From assembly GCA_000827205.1 (NCBI GenBank), contig KN832554.1, positions 3,493,815 through 3,557,814 on the forward strand: a DNA stretch of 64,000 nt, given 5' to 3'. Below the pieces are notes generated by a model. It worked only from the letters and a program-made list of their open reading frames with translations. It did no database searches and was not told where the DNA came from. This stretch comes from Plicaturopsis crispa FD-325 SS-3 (Eukaryota > Basidiomycota > Agaricomycetes > Amylocorticiales > Amylocorticiaceae). A program made the position numbers and the translations under genes. Positions 13,003 to 24,242 of this stretch are shown one piece after another; the first letter of the stretch is position 1, and every line of letters starts with the position of its first letter.

Positions 13003-13268
13003 GTTAAATGTATTGCTCGGCGTCCGTCAAAATGAAAAGCGCCTGGAGAGAGTCGCGAGGACGGCTATTACAAGGAGAGAAACGGACAGAGAGATCTCGA
13101 GAGTCGAAGATTTCCATGCGGCCGGCTTGACGCTTAGATCGGCATGAGATTTCGGAAGCCGGAAGTGCTCTAGATCTAACCTCTGTCTCGACTCGCGACT
13201 CAAGCTGAGCGACGTCGACGTCCAAGTCCTTCATCCGTCGCAACAAGCCTCTGTAGAGCTGCGCAGAA

Positions 13269-14156
13269 ATGGGACTCCTCACGATAATCCGGAAGAACCG
13301 TCAAAAGGAAAAGGAGATGCGTATCCTCTTTCTGTGAGCTTAACGCGCCCTCAGCCTGTCACCACTACTTTCCCGACGCGGCACTCACAGCGGTTTGGAT
13401 AATGCTGGAAAAACAACAATATTGAAGAAACTCAATGGAGAGGATATCATGAGCGTGAGCCCAACGCTGGGATTCAACATCAAGACCTTCGTTCACGGCA
13501 AGTAAGCGACTTACTGAGTGGTCTGGAATGCTTCTCTGCTAACGAACGGATCGTGAAGATATACCTTGAACATATGTTCGTCGAGTGGCCCTCTCGGCGA
13601 AACAACCGTTCTGATAGTCAAACCATTTCACTAGGGGATGTCGGTGGGCAGCGGACGCTGCGGCCATATTGGCGAAATTACTTCGAGCAAACAGATGCGA
13701 TCGTCTGGGTAGTGGACTCTGGTGATAGATTGCGAATGCAGGACTGCAAGGAGGAACTTCACAGTCTGCTGCTCGAAGACGTATGTCATGCTATCATCCC
13801 TAGCGTGTCAACGACAAGCTCATGCGCACTGCACAGCGATTGGCAGGCGCGTCTTTGTTAGTTTTCGCAAACAAGCAGGATATCCAGGGATCTATGACCG
13901 ACGTAGAGATTAGAGACGTGAGTTTCAGATCCCACATTTTCCCGCTTCTACCATCCTGCGCGTCAAGACACTCACAAGCTTATTGCAGGCACTCGACCTT
14001 CGCTCAATTACTTCGCACCACTGGAAGATCTGGTCGTGCAGTGCCGTCACGGGCGCAAACCTAGTGTCTGGTTTGGATTGGGTCGTCGACGATGTTGGCG
14101 GCAGACTGTATTACAGCTCCACGAACGTCGCCCCAGCGTCCGTTCTGGCGCAATAA
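13269..14156 (+). CDS. ARL2: ADP-ribosylation factor-like GTPase ARL2 (CIN4 type)
   Basis: Small GTPase that works with tubulin-folding cofactors in making alpha/beta-tubulin dimers and in cargo release of lipidated proteins. The spliced product opens [20 protein letters not shown] and shows the P-loop GLDNAGKTT, switch [11 protein letters not shown], switch [18 protein letters not shown], the NKQD motif in FANKQDI and the SAV motif in CSAVTGANL. This matches ARL2 rather than ARF, including [15 protein letters not shown]. Length is close to the usual 184 residues with a slightly longer tail ([10 protein letters not shown]). A 17-nt exon at 13559-13575 supplies YTLNI before WDVGG. The nearby start is shared head to head with eIF5B. 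Confidence 0.94.
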
Positions 14157-16383
14157 TACATAGGCATCAGTTATGTCAGTAGTAGCAGCCGAATTAGGAG
14201 CCGGCTACATGCGACATCGTCAGCCTTTTTCATTTGCGCTACTCCGGGTTGATTTAATTGACACTTTTTTGCAGTTTTTTAGGTGGCGGACGCAAGACGG
14301 GCGTAGCAAGATCGTCGGCCTATACTCGCAACGTGTACGCGGGCACTACAAGACGCAGTGTTCTACACTAGCTGTCGCCGCGAGTCGCTTTACGAATACA
14401 TATGACATACGACAAAATAATAACCATCATGTCGAGTTCACCGTTTCCGTAAGGACACATGAACTTCCTCAGTCCCTCCGCTATTCTTCTTACTTCCGTT
14501 CCAGCCGTGTGTTTTCGCGACTTTGGACTTCCTCCATGTTTCTACATGTTTCGTCGCGTGAATCCCCGCTTCCTTGTCTTGTGCACAGGTGTTCTTCGGC
14601 CGATTCGGAATTGCGACGAGCAGCGTCGATTTTCCTCGTGGCAGACTACGCGCATCGACAAAGCGTGCAGGATTGGAATATTGACTGACTGATATATAGC
14701 GTTCAATGTCCGCGACTATTGAATATTGCCTGGGGCAGTCTAAAACCAAAGCACGACTGAGTATTCATCGAGCACATGTTCGCAATCGTTACAACATTTG
14801 GCATTGAGGACGAGTGACAAAGAAACATAAGCGCTCGACACTCGCGAAGACCCTCCTGCCACTTTGTAATTATCATAACATTTATTCGGCCTGAGGACGC
14901 ATCTGTGCATGGCGAGTTCGTTCAGCTGAAACGGGGAAGTCATGCTAGCTAAACCTATCCAAGACGACTACGTACGCACCACGCGTCAGTCGCAGATCTC
15001 AGCGTCTGTGCAAGACTATGTCGAGGCGAAGAAGCTTCTCAAGATCTCCAGAGTTATACGCTGCGTACTTTATAACTCTGCCGTACACGCGACGATCTTC
15101 GTCAATCGCCACGCGGTGATAGGTGTGCTGTGTTAACGTCTTGCTGCAGCGTAACGTGGGGGGACGGAAGAAAAATTTGTGCAGTTTCGAGACGGTAAGA
15201 GGATGGCGGGCATCTCGGGGTATACTCTTGATGGTGTAAGTCGTCTCAGGAGTCAGGAGCAAATTTAATGCACAATTGCTGCAACAGTCTCCCTTGATGC
15301 GATTTTAGCCTGCCATTCCTAGTCGGAAGTCGAAGCGTGAACACGTACCCCTAGGAACGGAATATGGAAGCCAGGTGCTGGGGGACGGGTCAGTCACGGT
15401 CGACATAGAATGTTCGAGATAGGCAATCTCGCCGCGCAGGCGTAAGCTTGTTGCTTGGAGGGTGAGTCGCGCGCAGCATGTTCGTGCAAGTCCAGGCGGG
15501 AGGGTATGACTCCAAAACATTTTGTGCGGTTGAGACGGGCGCGATTTTTTTTCAAAATGAAAGGATATCTGCAGCAACATGAGGGAGAAAAAGGGCAGGT
15601 CAGAACCAAATTGTCGAAACGAAGGATGAATGTCTGAAGGTAAATCATGCCGTTCGACCAAGGCAGGCAGGCAAGGTCCGTGCACTGAAAATGTGATCAT
15701 GTCTGCCATATTCCGGATAGCTCGCAGAAGCTCAGGACATTTCAGACAAGTGCCTGCGAGATGAGCTGATATCGCCAATGTTGCCTGACCTGGAGTCGGG
15801 TGAGCAGGTGGCGCCGCAGAGGAGTGCAGAGGGTACTGCCAGAGCGGTAAGCGCCGTGACAATAAGCACGGCAATTAGCGAATCGTTTTCAGACCCCGCG
15901 AATATGGCCACAGACGGCAAAGGACAAGACAAAAGAGAGGTCTTTTTGTTCAGAGGTGTTCACAGACATATGTTTTTAACGAGAGGTAGGGCCGAGCTAT
16001 GCCGGCAGGGACCTTGTTTAATGTTTTTGTTTTGTAGCAAAGACTCGTAAAAGGGACCTCACAACATGAAGATATGTGTCCTGGTCATGTACAATGAGCT
16101 TTTGCCTCGCCTTCGCTAGCGCGAGCTCGGGAGACCAGAATTGCAAGATATTTATTCGCCATTCATTTACACCAGCACACCAGCAAATACACGGCATATA
16201 CATGCAATGTTGATGCCTTACAATAGGCTGTAGCGTGAACTGGTATTCCACAGTGCAACAACATGTGAATGTGACTCGAAGGACATCATTGCGCAAAGGA
16301 TACAAGTTACGCCCTCGACACGCGTTAGTTGTCACGGACGCCACAGACCTACGCGAGTGCTGGTGTCAGTGTGCATACATTTT

Positions 16384-16999
16384 NNNNNNNNNNNNNNNNN
16401 NNNNNNNNNNNNNNNNNNNNNNNNNNNNNNNNNNNNNNNNNNNNNNNNNNNNNNNNNNNNNNNNNNNNNNNNNNNNNNNNNNNNNNNNNNNNNNNNNNNN
16501 NNNNNNNNNNNNNNNNNNNNNNNNNNNNNNNNNNNNNNNNNNNNNNNNNNNNNNNNNNNNNNNNNNNNNNNNNNNNNNNNNNNNNNNNNNNNNNNNNNNN
16601 NNNNNNNNNNNNNNNNNNNNNNNNNNNNNNNNNNNNNNNNNNNNNNNNNNNNNNNNNNNNNNNNNNNNNNNNNNNNNNNNNNNNNNNNNNNNNNNNNNNN
16701 NNNNNNNNNNNNNNNNNNNNNNNNNNNNNNNNNNNNNNNNNNNNNNNNNNNNNNNNNNNNNNNNNNNNNNNNNNNNNNNNNNNNNNNNNNNNNNNNNNNN
16801 NNNNNNNNNNNNNNNNNNNNNNNNNNNNNNNNNNNNNNNNNNNNNNNNNNNNNNNNNNNNNNNNNNNNNNNNNNNNNNNNNNNNNNNNNNNNNNNNNNNN
16901 NNNNNNNNNNNNNNNNNNNNNNNNNNNNNNNNNNNNNNNNNNNNNNNNNNNNNNNNNNNNNNNNNNNNNNNNNNNNNNNNNNNNNNNNNNNNNNNNNNN
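16384..16999. other. Assembly gap (616 N)
   Basis: A continuous run of undetermined bases joins two non-coding flanks. Any open frames drawn through it are artefacts. Confidence 1.
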
Positions 17000-18514
17000 C
17001 TGAAGATTCTCACTGCAAGATGTCGAGACTATCGACACTGCAGCCACACGATCGCGTCGTCAGTACAGCCCTCCTGAGCGTGTAGGTGTCCACGTACCTG
17101 CGGACTGTCCGTACGCCTGCTACGGATGCCATAAACTCGCGTGCATTGACGCGTAAAACGCGAGCCCGATAGAGGTGAAGCCTCGGCGTTGCCAGCGTAT
17201 CATCGAGCTGTATGTCCTCAGATACCACTAGTCCGGTATTGTTAATGCGAAGCTTGCAGCTGCACGCTCTAAGATGAGCGCTAAATTTCGCTGGAGCATG
17301 AGAGTCGTGATATGGAGCATTGGCAAGACTTTTGGACGTCGACAGAAAGCGGCGCTGCAGCAAGTGGCGGCATTTTCCGAGCTCGCGGAGTTCAGAAAAT
17401 GGGGACGGTACACGACGAATTTCCAGTGGTGAGTGACCTTGTAAACAAGGTAACATGACACCGGTTCCGACATATCAAGATGGAGTCTAGCTCCCTCCTC
17501 TACGCGAGGGTCGGACAAGAGCTAAGTGAGGCGGTCCTGCGCAACTCATCTAGGGTATTGCCTCGATTTGTGCGATAGTCCGAGTACCATGAGGGCGACA
17601 GTAAGCCCAAAATTGACACCAACAGGGAAAATGTGAAAAAGTACACCGCACGCCGACTTGTGCGTCACGGCCTGGTGGAGAACAAAATAAAGCGACGCAA
17701 ATTGCGTTACGCAAGTATCGGGAGGTATCGGGCAAGTAGCGAGTTCATCCTGGTCAAACAGTCCTCGTCAGACATATCCTTATCTGATGAGTCCCGAACA
17801 TATCGACCCGCTCGACCGATCACTCCTTATTGTCCTCCTCTGTGCGAGCACTGTGCCAGTTTGTGGAGAGCGGGGTCACAGGGGCCTAACACCTAAAAAT
17901 GGTACGCAATGTCAACGGAATCAATCTCGAGATCTTCGGCGTGGCACGCCCACAGAGACAAACGAGGCGGCCACGCGTTTCTGCAGCTTGAACGTTGACA
18001 CTCAAACAGCCTCCGTCGACGAACTGGGCGTGTTTCTCTCACTGCTACTCGACTGTGCTTTGAAATCTGGGACTTGTACTAGGAGGCTGATTCTCTGGAC
18101 ATGGCATTTTTTTCGTCTTGATTGCGCGCAGTAGTTCTGATATCCGGACCGATAAAATTGCGTTCTTTGTTGGCTCCGTCGAAGACTCGAAGGCCGTCCT
18201 GACAAGATCTATCGACATTTATTATTGTGTAGCGCCCAAAGCAAGCCCAAAGGAGTGCTTCTGTTTGGATGAACGAGCAAGCGTAAATCCTCCGTGTGGC
18301 GTCCTCGCGGAGGCTTCCCGTCTCATATTATGAACGTGCCGGTGTCTTGTGCAAAGCGCCGTCTACAGATGCGTGTTCTCCCTAATTTCCGTTCTTTTTG
18401 TCTTTGGGCGATATTCGTGGATCATGTCTCAGAAGTTATCGATGCAGAATGGTCATGCATTCCAAGTTCCCGTTTCGGTGATGGGGAACGGCACCCGTCT
18501 ATGCAAGGCCCAGC

Positions 18515-18520
18515 TATAAA
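18515..18520 (+). promoter_or_regulatory. TATA box of the CFA-synthase-like gene
   Basis: TATAAA stands 87 bp before the ATG at 18607, followed by a CT-rich leader (TTCCTCACCCCCTTCGCCC), the usual arrangement of a fungal core promoter. Confidence 0.6.
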
Positions 18521-18606
18521 GGCGACCGTCAATGGCTGCTGTCTGTTCCTCACCCCCTTCGCCCTTTCGCTTTCTTTTCCTTCCTCTTCTCTCTTCTTGC
18601 GCAACG

Positions 18607-20514
18607 ATGAGCTCTACAATGACTACTACCTACACCGTTTCGCCGCCGCCAAAGTGCGACGAGCCCGCGTCGCCCACATTCTCCTCGCTCTCGCTGTCTC
18701 TTCCAGATCCTGCGTCATGGCTCGCCTCTTTCGGTACGCGTCTTTTTTTCGATTATCTAGCTTCACTACTCACGCAGTGCTTGTAGCTCGCAGCTCGGTG
18801 CTCTCGGTACTCGAGAAGGCAATCAAAATAGGACACCTTACCATCACAGACGCCCAAGGCGTACATTACTTTGGGAAGTACGAAGACGGCTGCAACGAAG
18901 TACGTCTCAAGGTCGTCAACGGTAACTTTTGGTCTCGCGTTATGCTGTAAGTGCTCTTCTTCCAACGCGTCCCTTCCGTCATTGACCCTTAATATCAGAT
19001 CCGGCGACCTTGGCTGTAAGTGTCCTTTTTGGCCATTTTTGGCGCGTACACTCATAGGTTTGCAGTCAGCGAAGGTTTCATGGTCGGTGAAGTCGAAGTC
19101 AACGACCTCAAGAATGTCATGCATGTGCGTTCTCGCGACTCTTCCTTCTCGAGCGTTCACTCAATGTTGCCCCTCTAGTTGTGGCTCGATAACGAGTCAA
19201 ACATGCGGGCTATATCGTCCACCGTTGGACGCCTTTCGTCACTTGTTTCCGGATTCTCCAATGCATTCCGCGGACAGACACGCTCGCAAGCGCGTCTGAA
19301 TGCAATTGCCAGCTACGACCAATCAAATGAACTGTTCAAAGTGAGTCCATCCTCGTGACCTCTAGTGTGCACCAGTCTAACGACTTGTTATCGGTAGGCT
19401 TTCTTGAGTCAAGAAATGATGTATTCTTGTGCACTCTGGGACGATTCGGAAGGAGGTGTCCGTGGGGATCTCATCACCGGCCCGACTCCGGGAGACTTGG
19501 AGGCAGCCCAACGGCGCAAGATTCACCACGTCCTCCGCAAAGCGCGTGTCAAGCCCGGACACCGTATCCTTGAATTTGGCTCCGGATGGGGTGGCCTCAG
19601 TATTGAGGTACGAGATTGTCCTTCTCTCCCGGTTGTTCCCATCCGCTCACACATATTAACTCCGTAGGCTGCACGCTCCTTTGGATGTGAAGTCGACACG
19701 TTGACTCTGTCGATCGAGCAGAAGAAACTTGCAGAGGAGCGAATTCGGAAAGCCGGCCTTGAGGGCAAAGTACGCGTTCACCTTCTCGACTACCGCGAGA
19801 TTCCGGCGGAGTTCGAGAAAGCGTTCGACGCCTTCGTCAGCATCGAGATGCTGGAGCATGTGGGCTCCAAGGTACTGTGATCATTCCAAGTCCTGGTCGT
19901 TGGTGATACTTATTGGATCGATGATGCAGTACTACAAACTATACTTCCAACTCGTCGATTTCGCTCTCAAAGCCCAAGATTCCACCGTTGTTGTCAGCTC
20001 CTCTACTTTCCCCGAATCCCGATACACCGGCTACCAGGCCGAGGACTTCATGCGCCGATACATGTGGCCCAACTCATGCCTTCCAAGCGCGACTGCATTA
20101 ATCAGTGCTGCACACGCCGGCTCCCAAGGCCGCTTCACGGTCGAGGCCGTTGAGAATCACGCTGCTCGTGCGTATCACCTTGTCCCCTCCCTACTTCGCG
20201 TATCTAACTTGCCATTCCCACCGTCAGACTACCCACGCACCCTGCGCGAATGGGGTCGCCGCCTTGAAGCCAACCTGACCCAGGAGCTCGTCGCAAAAGA
20301 TTACCCGGCACTCAAAGACCCAGCCGAGTTTGCCGCATTCAAGCGCAAGTGGCAGTACCTCTTTGCATACGCCGGTGCCGGCTTTGCGCACGGTTACATC
20401 ACATGCCACCTATTAACCTTCATCCGCGAGGTTTGTCTCCTCCCCTCCCGCGCTGGCGGACGACCTGCTAACTCCTCATCCCCACAGAACGATGTCCCCG
20501 TGGCCTGCGATTAA
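18607..20514 (+). CDS. Cyclopropane-fatty-acyl-phospholipid synthase-like methyltransferase
   Basis: SAM-dependent lipid methyltransferase of the mycolic acid / cyclopropane synthase family, expected to act on unsaturated acyl chains of phospholipids. After a short N-terminal region (MSSTMTTTYTVSPPPK) and one intron, exon pieces give LSVLEKAIKIGHLTITDAQG and LWLDNESNMRAISSTVG, the N-terminal domain of this family. The catalytic core has the SAM motif RILEFGSGWGGLSIEAA, then VDTLTLSIEQKKLAEERI, SIEMLEHVGSKYY and DFMRRYMWPNSCLPS, with the typical late block WGRRLEANL and a hydrophobic end FAYAGAGFAHGYI. It ends ENDVPVACD. About seven introns. The start is the first Met after the TATA box. Close to full length for the family; bacterial in origin historically, but widespread in agaricomycetes. 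The product in the cell (cyclopropane or methyl-branched lipid) is not decidable here. Confidence 0.9.
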
Positions 20515-20977
20515 ATTATCACCGGTCCTCTTCGACCACCAAGGAACCCATTCTCGTCGCCTCCGATTAAAGTCATGCACCTCCTGCGCTTTGCAGCTGC
20601 GGGCATATACCCGCATATTCTTATCCACATTCGCATTCGTTCTTCTGACGGATATTTGCATTCGTCTTCGGCCGCTGGCTTTTCAGGTTTCAATTCGGGC
20701 TTCGTATAGATTTTTTATACTACTGCGGTAGTAGTCATTAGTGTAAACCATGTAACATACTCGATAGCATTGCATAAGAACAACATCATTCCCCAGTTAA
20801 AACTTGCACGATTCGAAAAACTTGGTCCCTCATGCATACTGAATTGTTCCAGCGATGATGGGTTAAATTTTCGCTGTCATCTATGCTGATCTGATTTGGT
20901 AGCATTCTTTATTCATTCTTCGTCGAGGCCAGTATACAGGGTGTCGAAAGCTTTGCATTAACCCAGCGCCTACAACT
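20515..20977. other. Convergent 3' region
   Basis: The stretch between the stops of the methyltransferase and the first carboxypeptidase holds only short overlapping open frames without conserved motifs. It presumably contains the two 3' untranslated regions; several AT-rich segments near 20700-20880 fit poly(A) signals. Confidence 0.5.
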
Positions 20978-23537
20978 TCAACTCGAGGAAGGGGAATCCT
21001 GTCGGCCGAGCAGGTACGAAATCGTTTGGAAAGCGGCCCACGGCACAAATTCTGCAGGGCAAAGTCAGAACTTGGAGATTCCGCCGCGAGATGCACAAGT
21101 GCAACATACGAGGCGTCATATGGCCGCTAAAATAAAACTCGACGTCTGTGTGCACATTCAGTACGTATATGCGCGTTTCCGCGGGTGGAAAAGGGCTTAC
21201 AGGTCAGGTTGCGTTCGATGTGCATATTGCCGTACGTCCCCATGTTTGCTACGCTGAAGCTTTCGGGCTCGATGGGGGTCTGGAAGCCCTGCGCCCCATT
21301 CCAGGTCATGTTCCTAGAGTGCAGAGGTGAGTATTTTAAACTGGCTGTCGCAGAGATAGTTACTGGATGGCTATGCGGGTGCCCTCTGCGAGCAGGATGA
21401 AGTCCTAATAACAGTATCAACATTTTTGAGGACTTTGGGCAAGGATATTGGTATGAGCTCACTGCGAGTCCGTGGATGATGACAGTTCTCTCCGACTTCT
21501 CAATGACGTTCGGCAGGACGCTCAGCGTTGAGGGAATAGACTGGTCGTTGACCGCCCGCCCCGTCGTAGCATTGACGTAGACAGACCCGTCGGAGCAGAT
21601 CTCCCAGTTGACGTGCGGGGCATGGATGGCGTCTTGTACCTAGGAAGATCCCAGGGTCAGTTCGGTCCGTACAACTATGCATAGATGCAAGTCAGCTACT
21701 GACGTCCGTCCTAGAGAGAAATAAGGGTCAGTTATTTCTTCCTTGCTGGCACGGTGCCCACCTGTTGAAGTATATAAACTCCTGTGTCGCCCGAGGGAAC
21801 CCCAAGACGCTCCCTGTATGCCCTGTAAGCCCAGGTCTGTCTCCATAGCGAGGGACAGAAACAACTGACACGTTACTGGCCACTGCTCTGTGACACGGTA
21901 GACATCAAAAGCCGGATTAAGTCTGGGAATGAATGACAATCAATTTGCTGTGATTTACGCAAACATTTGCGAGGATAAAATGTACGCACTCTCCTATGGC
22001 GCGTTCGATCATGCTGTGAATCCTACAGGCAGGCGTCGCAGAGAATGTCCCAGCAGTCCCGTTCGGAAGAGGCAGCTGGCCAGCAGGTGGGTAGGTAACG
22101 AATTTGTCAAGGTAATCCGTGTACCCGCATGTGTCGGAGATGTTCTGGAGCTGCGCCATGAAAGCGCTAGTGAATGGGAACACGTTTCGATTCGCCTATG
22201 AAGTGCGCGTAGGTGGTTGAGTATTTCCAACGATTATTCGTAGGATATGGATTGTTACCTGTACAAATCGCAGCGCTGGGATTTCGTCCTGTACGACATC
22301 ATACGACAAAGAGGGGTCTGCAATCCACATGCCTTTGAGGTTTAGGTCGACTGATCCGGGGTGCTCGTATATCCAGTTCGCGATGTACGGGACATCTGTA
22401 GGAAAAGGTGAGCTTATTATCCACTGCTAAACGGAATCAAGCAGAGACCCACAGAAGCCTGCATACTGTGTTCAAACTCCATTAGTACAGAAAGCGAAAT
22501 AGTACCTGAAAGGTCTCTTACGCTTTCTCCGGTGGTGTAGAAGTTTTTGCCCTTGAGTTCACTGAAGATGTCCAGAAATTGGCCCAAAAATCCAGTGAGC
22601 TGCTCGGCGAGCTCATCGTCGTTCGTGATATTCGGAGTCCCTTGGCTAAATCCGGTCTGCAAACGCAAAATAAGACGAGGAGGGGAGAAGGTGATAGGAC
22701 CGGACGAACTCCAACAGGCTGTTCAACCCAAAGAACGTGTGAAAGATTCGTCCAAGACCACTGGTTTCTGGACGTGGTTTAATTTAGACCCTGGGCAGCA
22801 CCCAGGCTTTTGTAACTTACGGGATAGGCCCTGATTGACCCCATGACCATGCTAGGGAGGACGTTAACATGCATTACCGACCTGAAAGCGCTGAACAGTA
22901 CATATAGGTCCATTTTCTTGCAGTAACCCCTCGAGAGACGAGCAGCCTGGTCCACCTGCGTATGCACATTGGTAGACTATCCGGCAATGAGAATATCAAA
23001 GCGTACCGTTGGTCCAGAAAATGAGGTCATCCGTGTTGGATGCGTTGTTCGTTGGCCAGAACCTGCGATTTGGATTGATTAACGGTAAACGAAAGACGGC
23101 GAGACGCATTTCGCCTGACCAGAAGAAGAGTTTCCGTGTCTCGTTGGGATCCGAGGAAATGGGAAGTAAGCCCGACCATGAAGGTCCAGCATCAAAGTTC
23201 ACTGCCAGAATACAGAGATATGTCAGCCAGTCGTTTCTATAGAAAGCGGCACATCCGGCGTACCGTCCGGGAGGGTGGTTCCATCAACGAAAAATTGAGC
23301 GGCAGCAGGGTTGCTGAACGTTATGGTCGAGTTCGATGGTTGCTGTCGCTTCGACACTACGGGCTTGTCTTCGACGTCGGAGACCGGACCCAGAAAGTCG
23401 TGTAAGCGTTCCAGTTGGTCGCGTTGGAATCTCCGGGAGCTTTGCATGCTACCTTCCAAAAGTTCACTGGGAGCCGGTGCGTCGTATCCTGCGATCACCA
23501 GGGGCGCGATGAGAAGAAGAAAACTCAGGACTTTCAT
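20978..23537 (-). CDS. Secreted serine carboxypeptidase (peptidase S10, first copy)
   Basis: Secreted or vacuolar exopeptidase removing C-terminal residues. It starts with a clear signal peptide (MKVLSFLLLIAPLVIAGYDA) and a propeptide, then enters the S10 domain: FWFWPTNNASNTDDLIFWTN-type block (WPTNNASNTDDLIFW), GGPGCSSLEGLLQENGP, VEQPVGTGFSQGTPNITNDD and FYTTGESYAGFYVPYIANW, where the catalytic Ser lies in GESYAG. The catalytic His is in FSGHMTPQFVPWAAF near the end; the Asp should lie in VIIHGLAE-type surroundings and was not fixed by me. The protein ends GRQDSPSSS. It needs a 13-nt exon at 22453-22465 that encodes YAGF right after the catalytic Ser. Many introns, and several short exons between 21640 and 22260 are not fully resolved. 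Related to the KEX1/Sxa2-like branch by GGPGCSSLEG. Confidence 0.88.
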
Positions 23538-23594
23538 GGCAGGCGTAGTACAGCAGTTGGCGACTGGTAGCTGTCACCTTGCAATGGCGGGCCA

Positions 23595-23601
23595 TTATAT
23601 A
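23595..23601 (-). promoter_or_regulatory. TATA box of the first carboxypeptidase gene
   Basis: On the minus strand TATATAA stands about 58 bp before the start codon at 23537, the expected position for a highly regulated secreted-enzyme gene. Confidence 0.55.
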
Positions 23602-24242
23602 GTCGAACATGCGCTGTTGAGGTTATTAATAATTGTCTCGCCTCCGGAGGCCTAGGGCAATGTCTAGCAGGTCCTTATGGATGAGGTGCAAGTGGTGAGA
23701 GAAAGCACCGGCATATGGTAAGACCAACGTATAAACAACTTACCTTGCCGTATCCCCCCTCACGCGCTTCGAGAGCCTCGTGCAAGCGTGGACGTGCTGT
23801 GAAGCGACTTCAACGTCCCAAAGCCCTGGAGCTTACGGTTTCTCCGAGGCCTTCTTTGCAGGACAAACTTGGTATGCGGTGATGATTTTCTAGGTCGTCT
23901 GATACCCAACGGTGGAGGCTCGCGTGCAACAGTGACCATTTATGTAGTCACAGCTAACACGGCGTGGCCTGCGCAGGTGTTTAGCATTCTGAATCTGTGC
24001 AAAGGGTTTCGGGTGGCGAAGATACGGCGACAGTTAGTGACCAGTAGCTCGCTGGTCGAAGGAGTGAGAGTTCAGTCGAGACTGTGATCACTGTAAATAG
24101 CATGGGAGCTTGACGGGAGCACGAGATAACTGCAATCACTGTACGATAATATTAAGAGTTGGGGTCAAATGGAGGGGTGGCAGGGATACATACAGCTCTA
24201 TATGAGTAGGAATACACGGCGATACGCCTCGGTCAATCAAAA
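23602..24242. other. Non-coding spacer
   Basis: Upstream of the first carboxypeptidase and downstream of the NCBP3-like gene. I see only a short open frame at 23869-24087 with no motif. It probably carries the promoter of the carboxypeptidase and the 3' end of the NCBP3-like gene. Confidence 0.5.

Larger units (their letters stand above)
14157..18606. other. Gene-poor region around the assembly gap
   Basis: Between ARL2 and the cyclopropane-synthase-like gene I find no exon chain with a recognisable domain on either strand. A minus-strand open frame at 15305-15874 (189 codons) and another at 17010-17456 have no detectable motifs and lie in mixed-frame surroundings. The final 90 bp contain the TATA box and leader of the downstream gene. 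A gene interrupted by the gap cannot be ruled out. Confidence 0.55.

Noticed and set aside
15305-15874. 189-codon minus-strand open frame
   Set aside because: No domain, no splice partners, unbalanced composition; likely chance.
16235-17085. Long open frames crossing the N run
   Set aside because: They exist only because N codons are read through; they reflect the gap, not a gene.
17010-17456. Minus-strand frame with RRFLSTSKSLANAP, resembling a mitochondrial presequence, followed by INNTGLVVSEDIQLDDTLATP
   Set aside because: I considered a mitochondrial assembly factor of the Mth938 type, but later conserved blocks are missing in every frame and the gap is close, so support is too weak.
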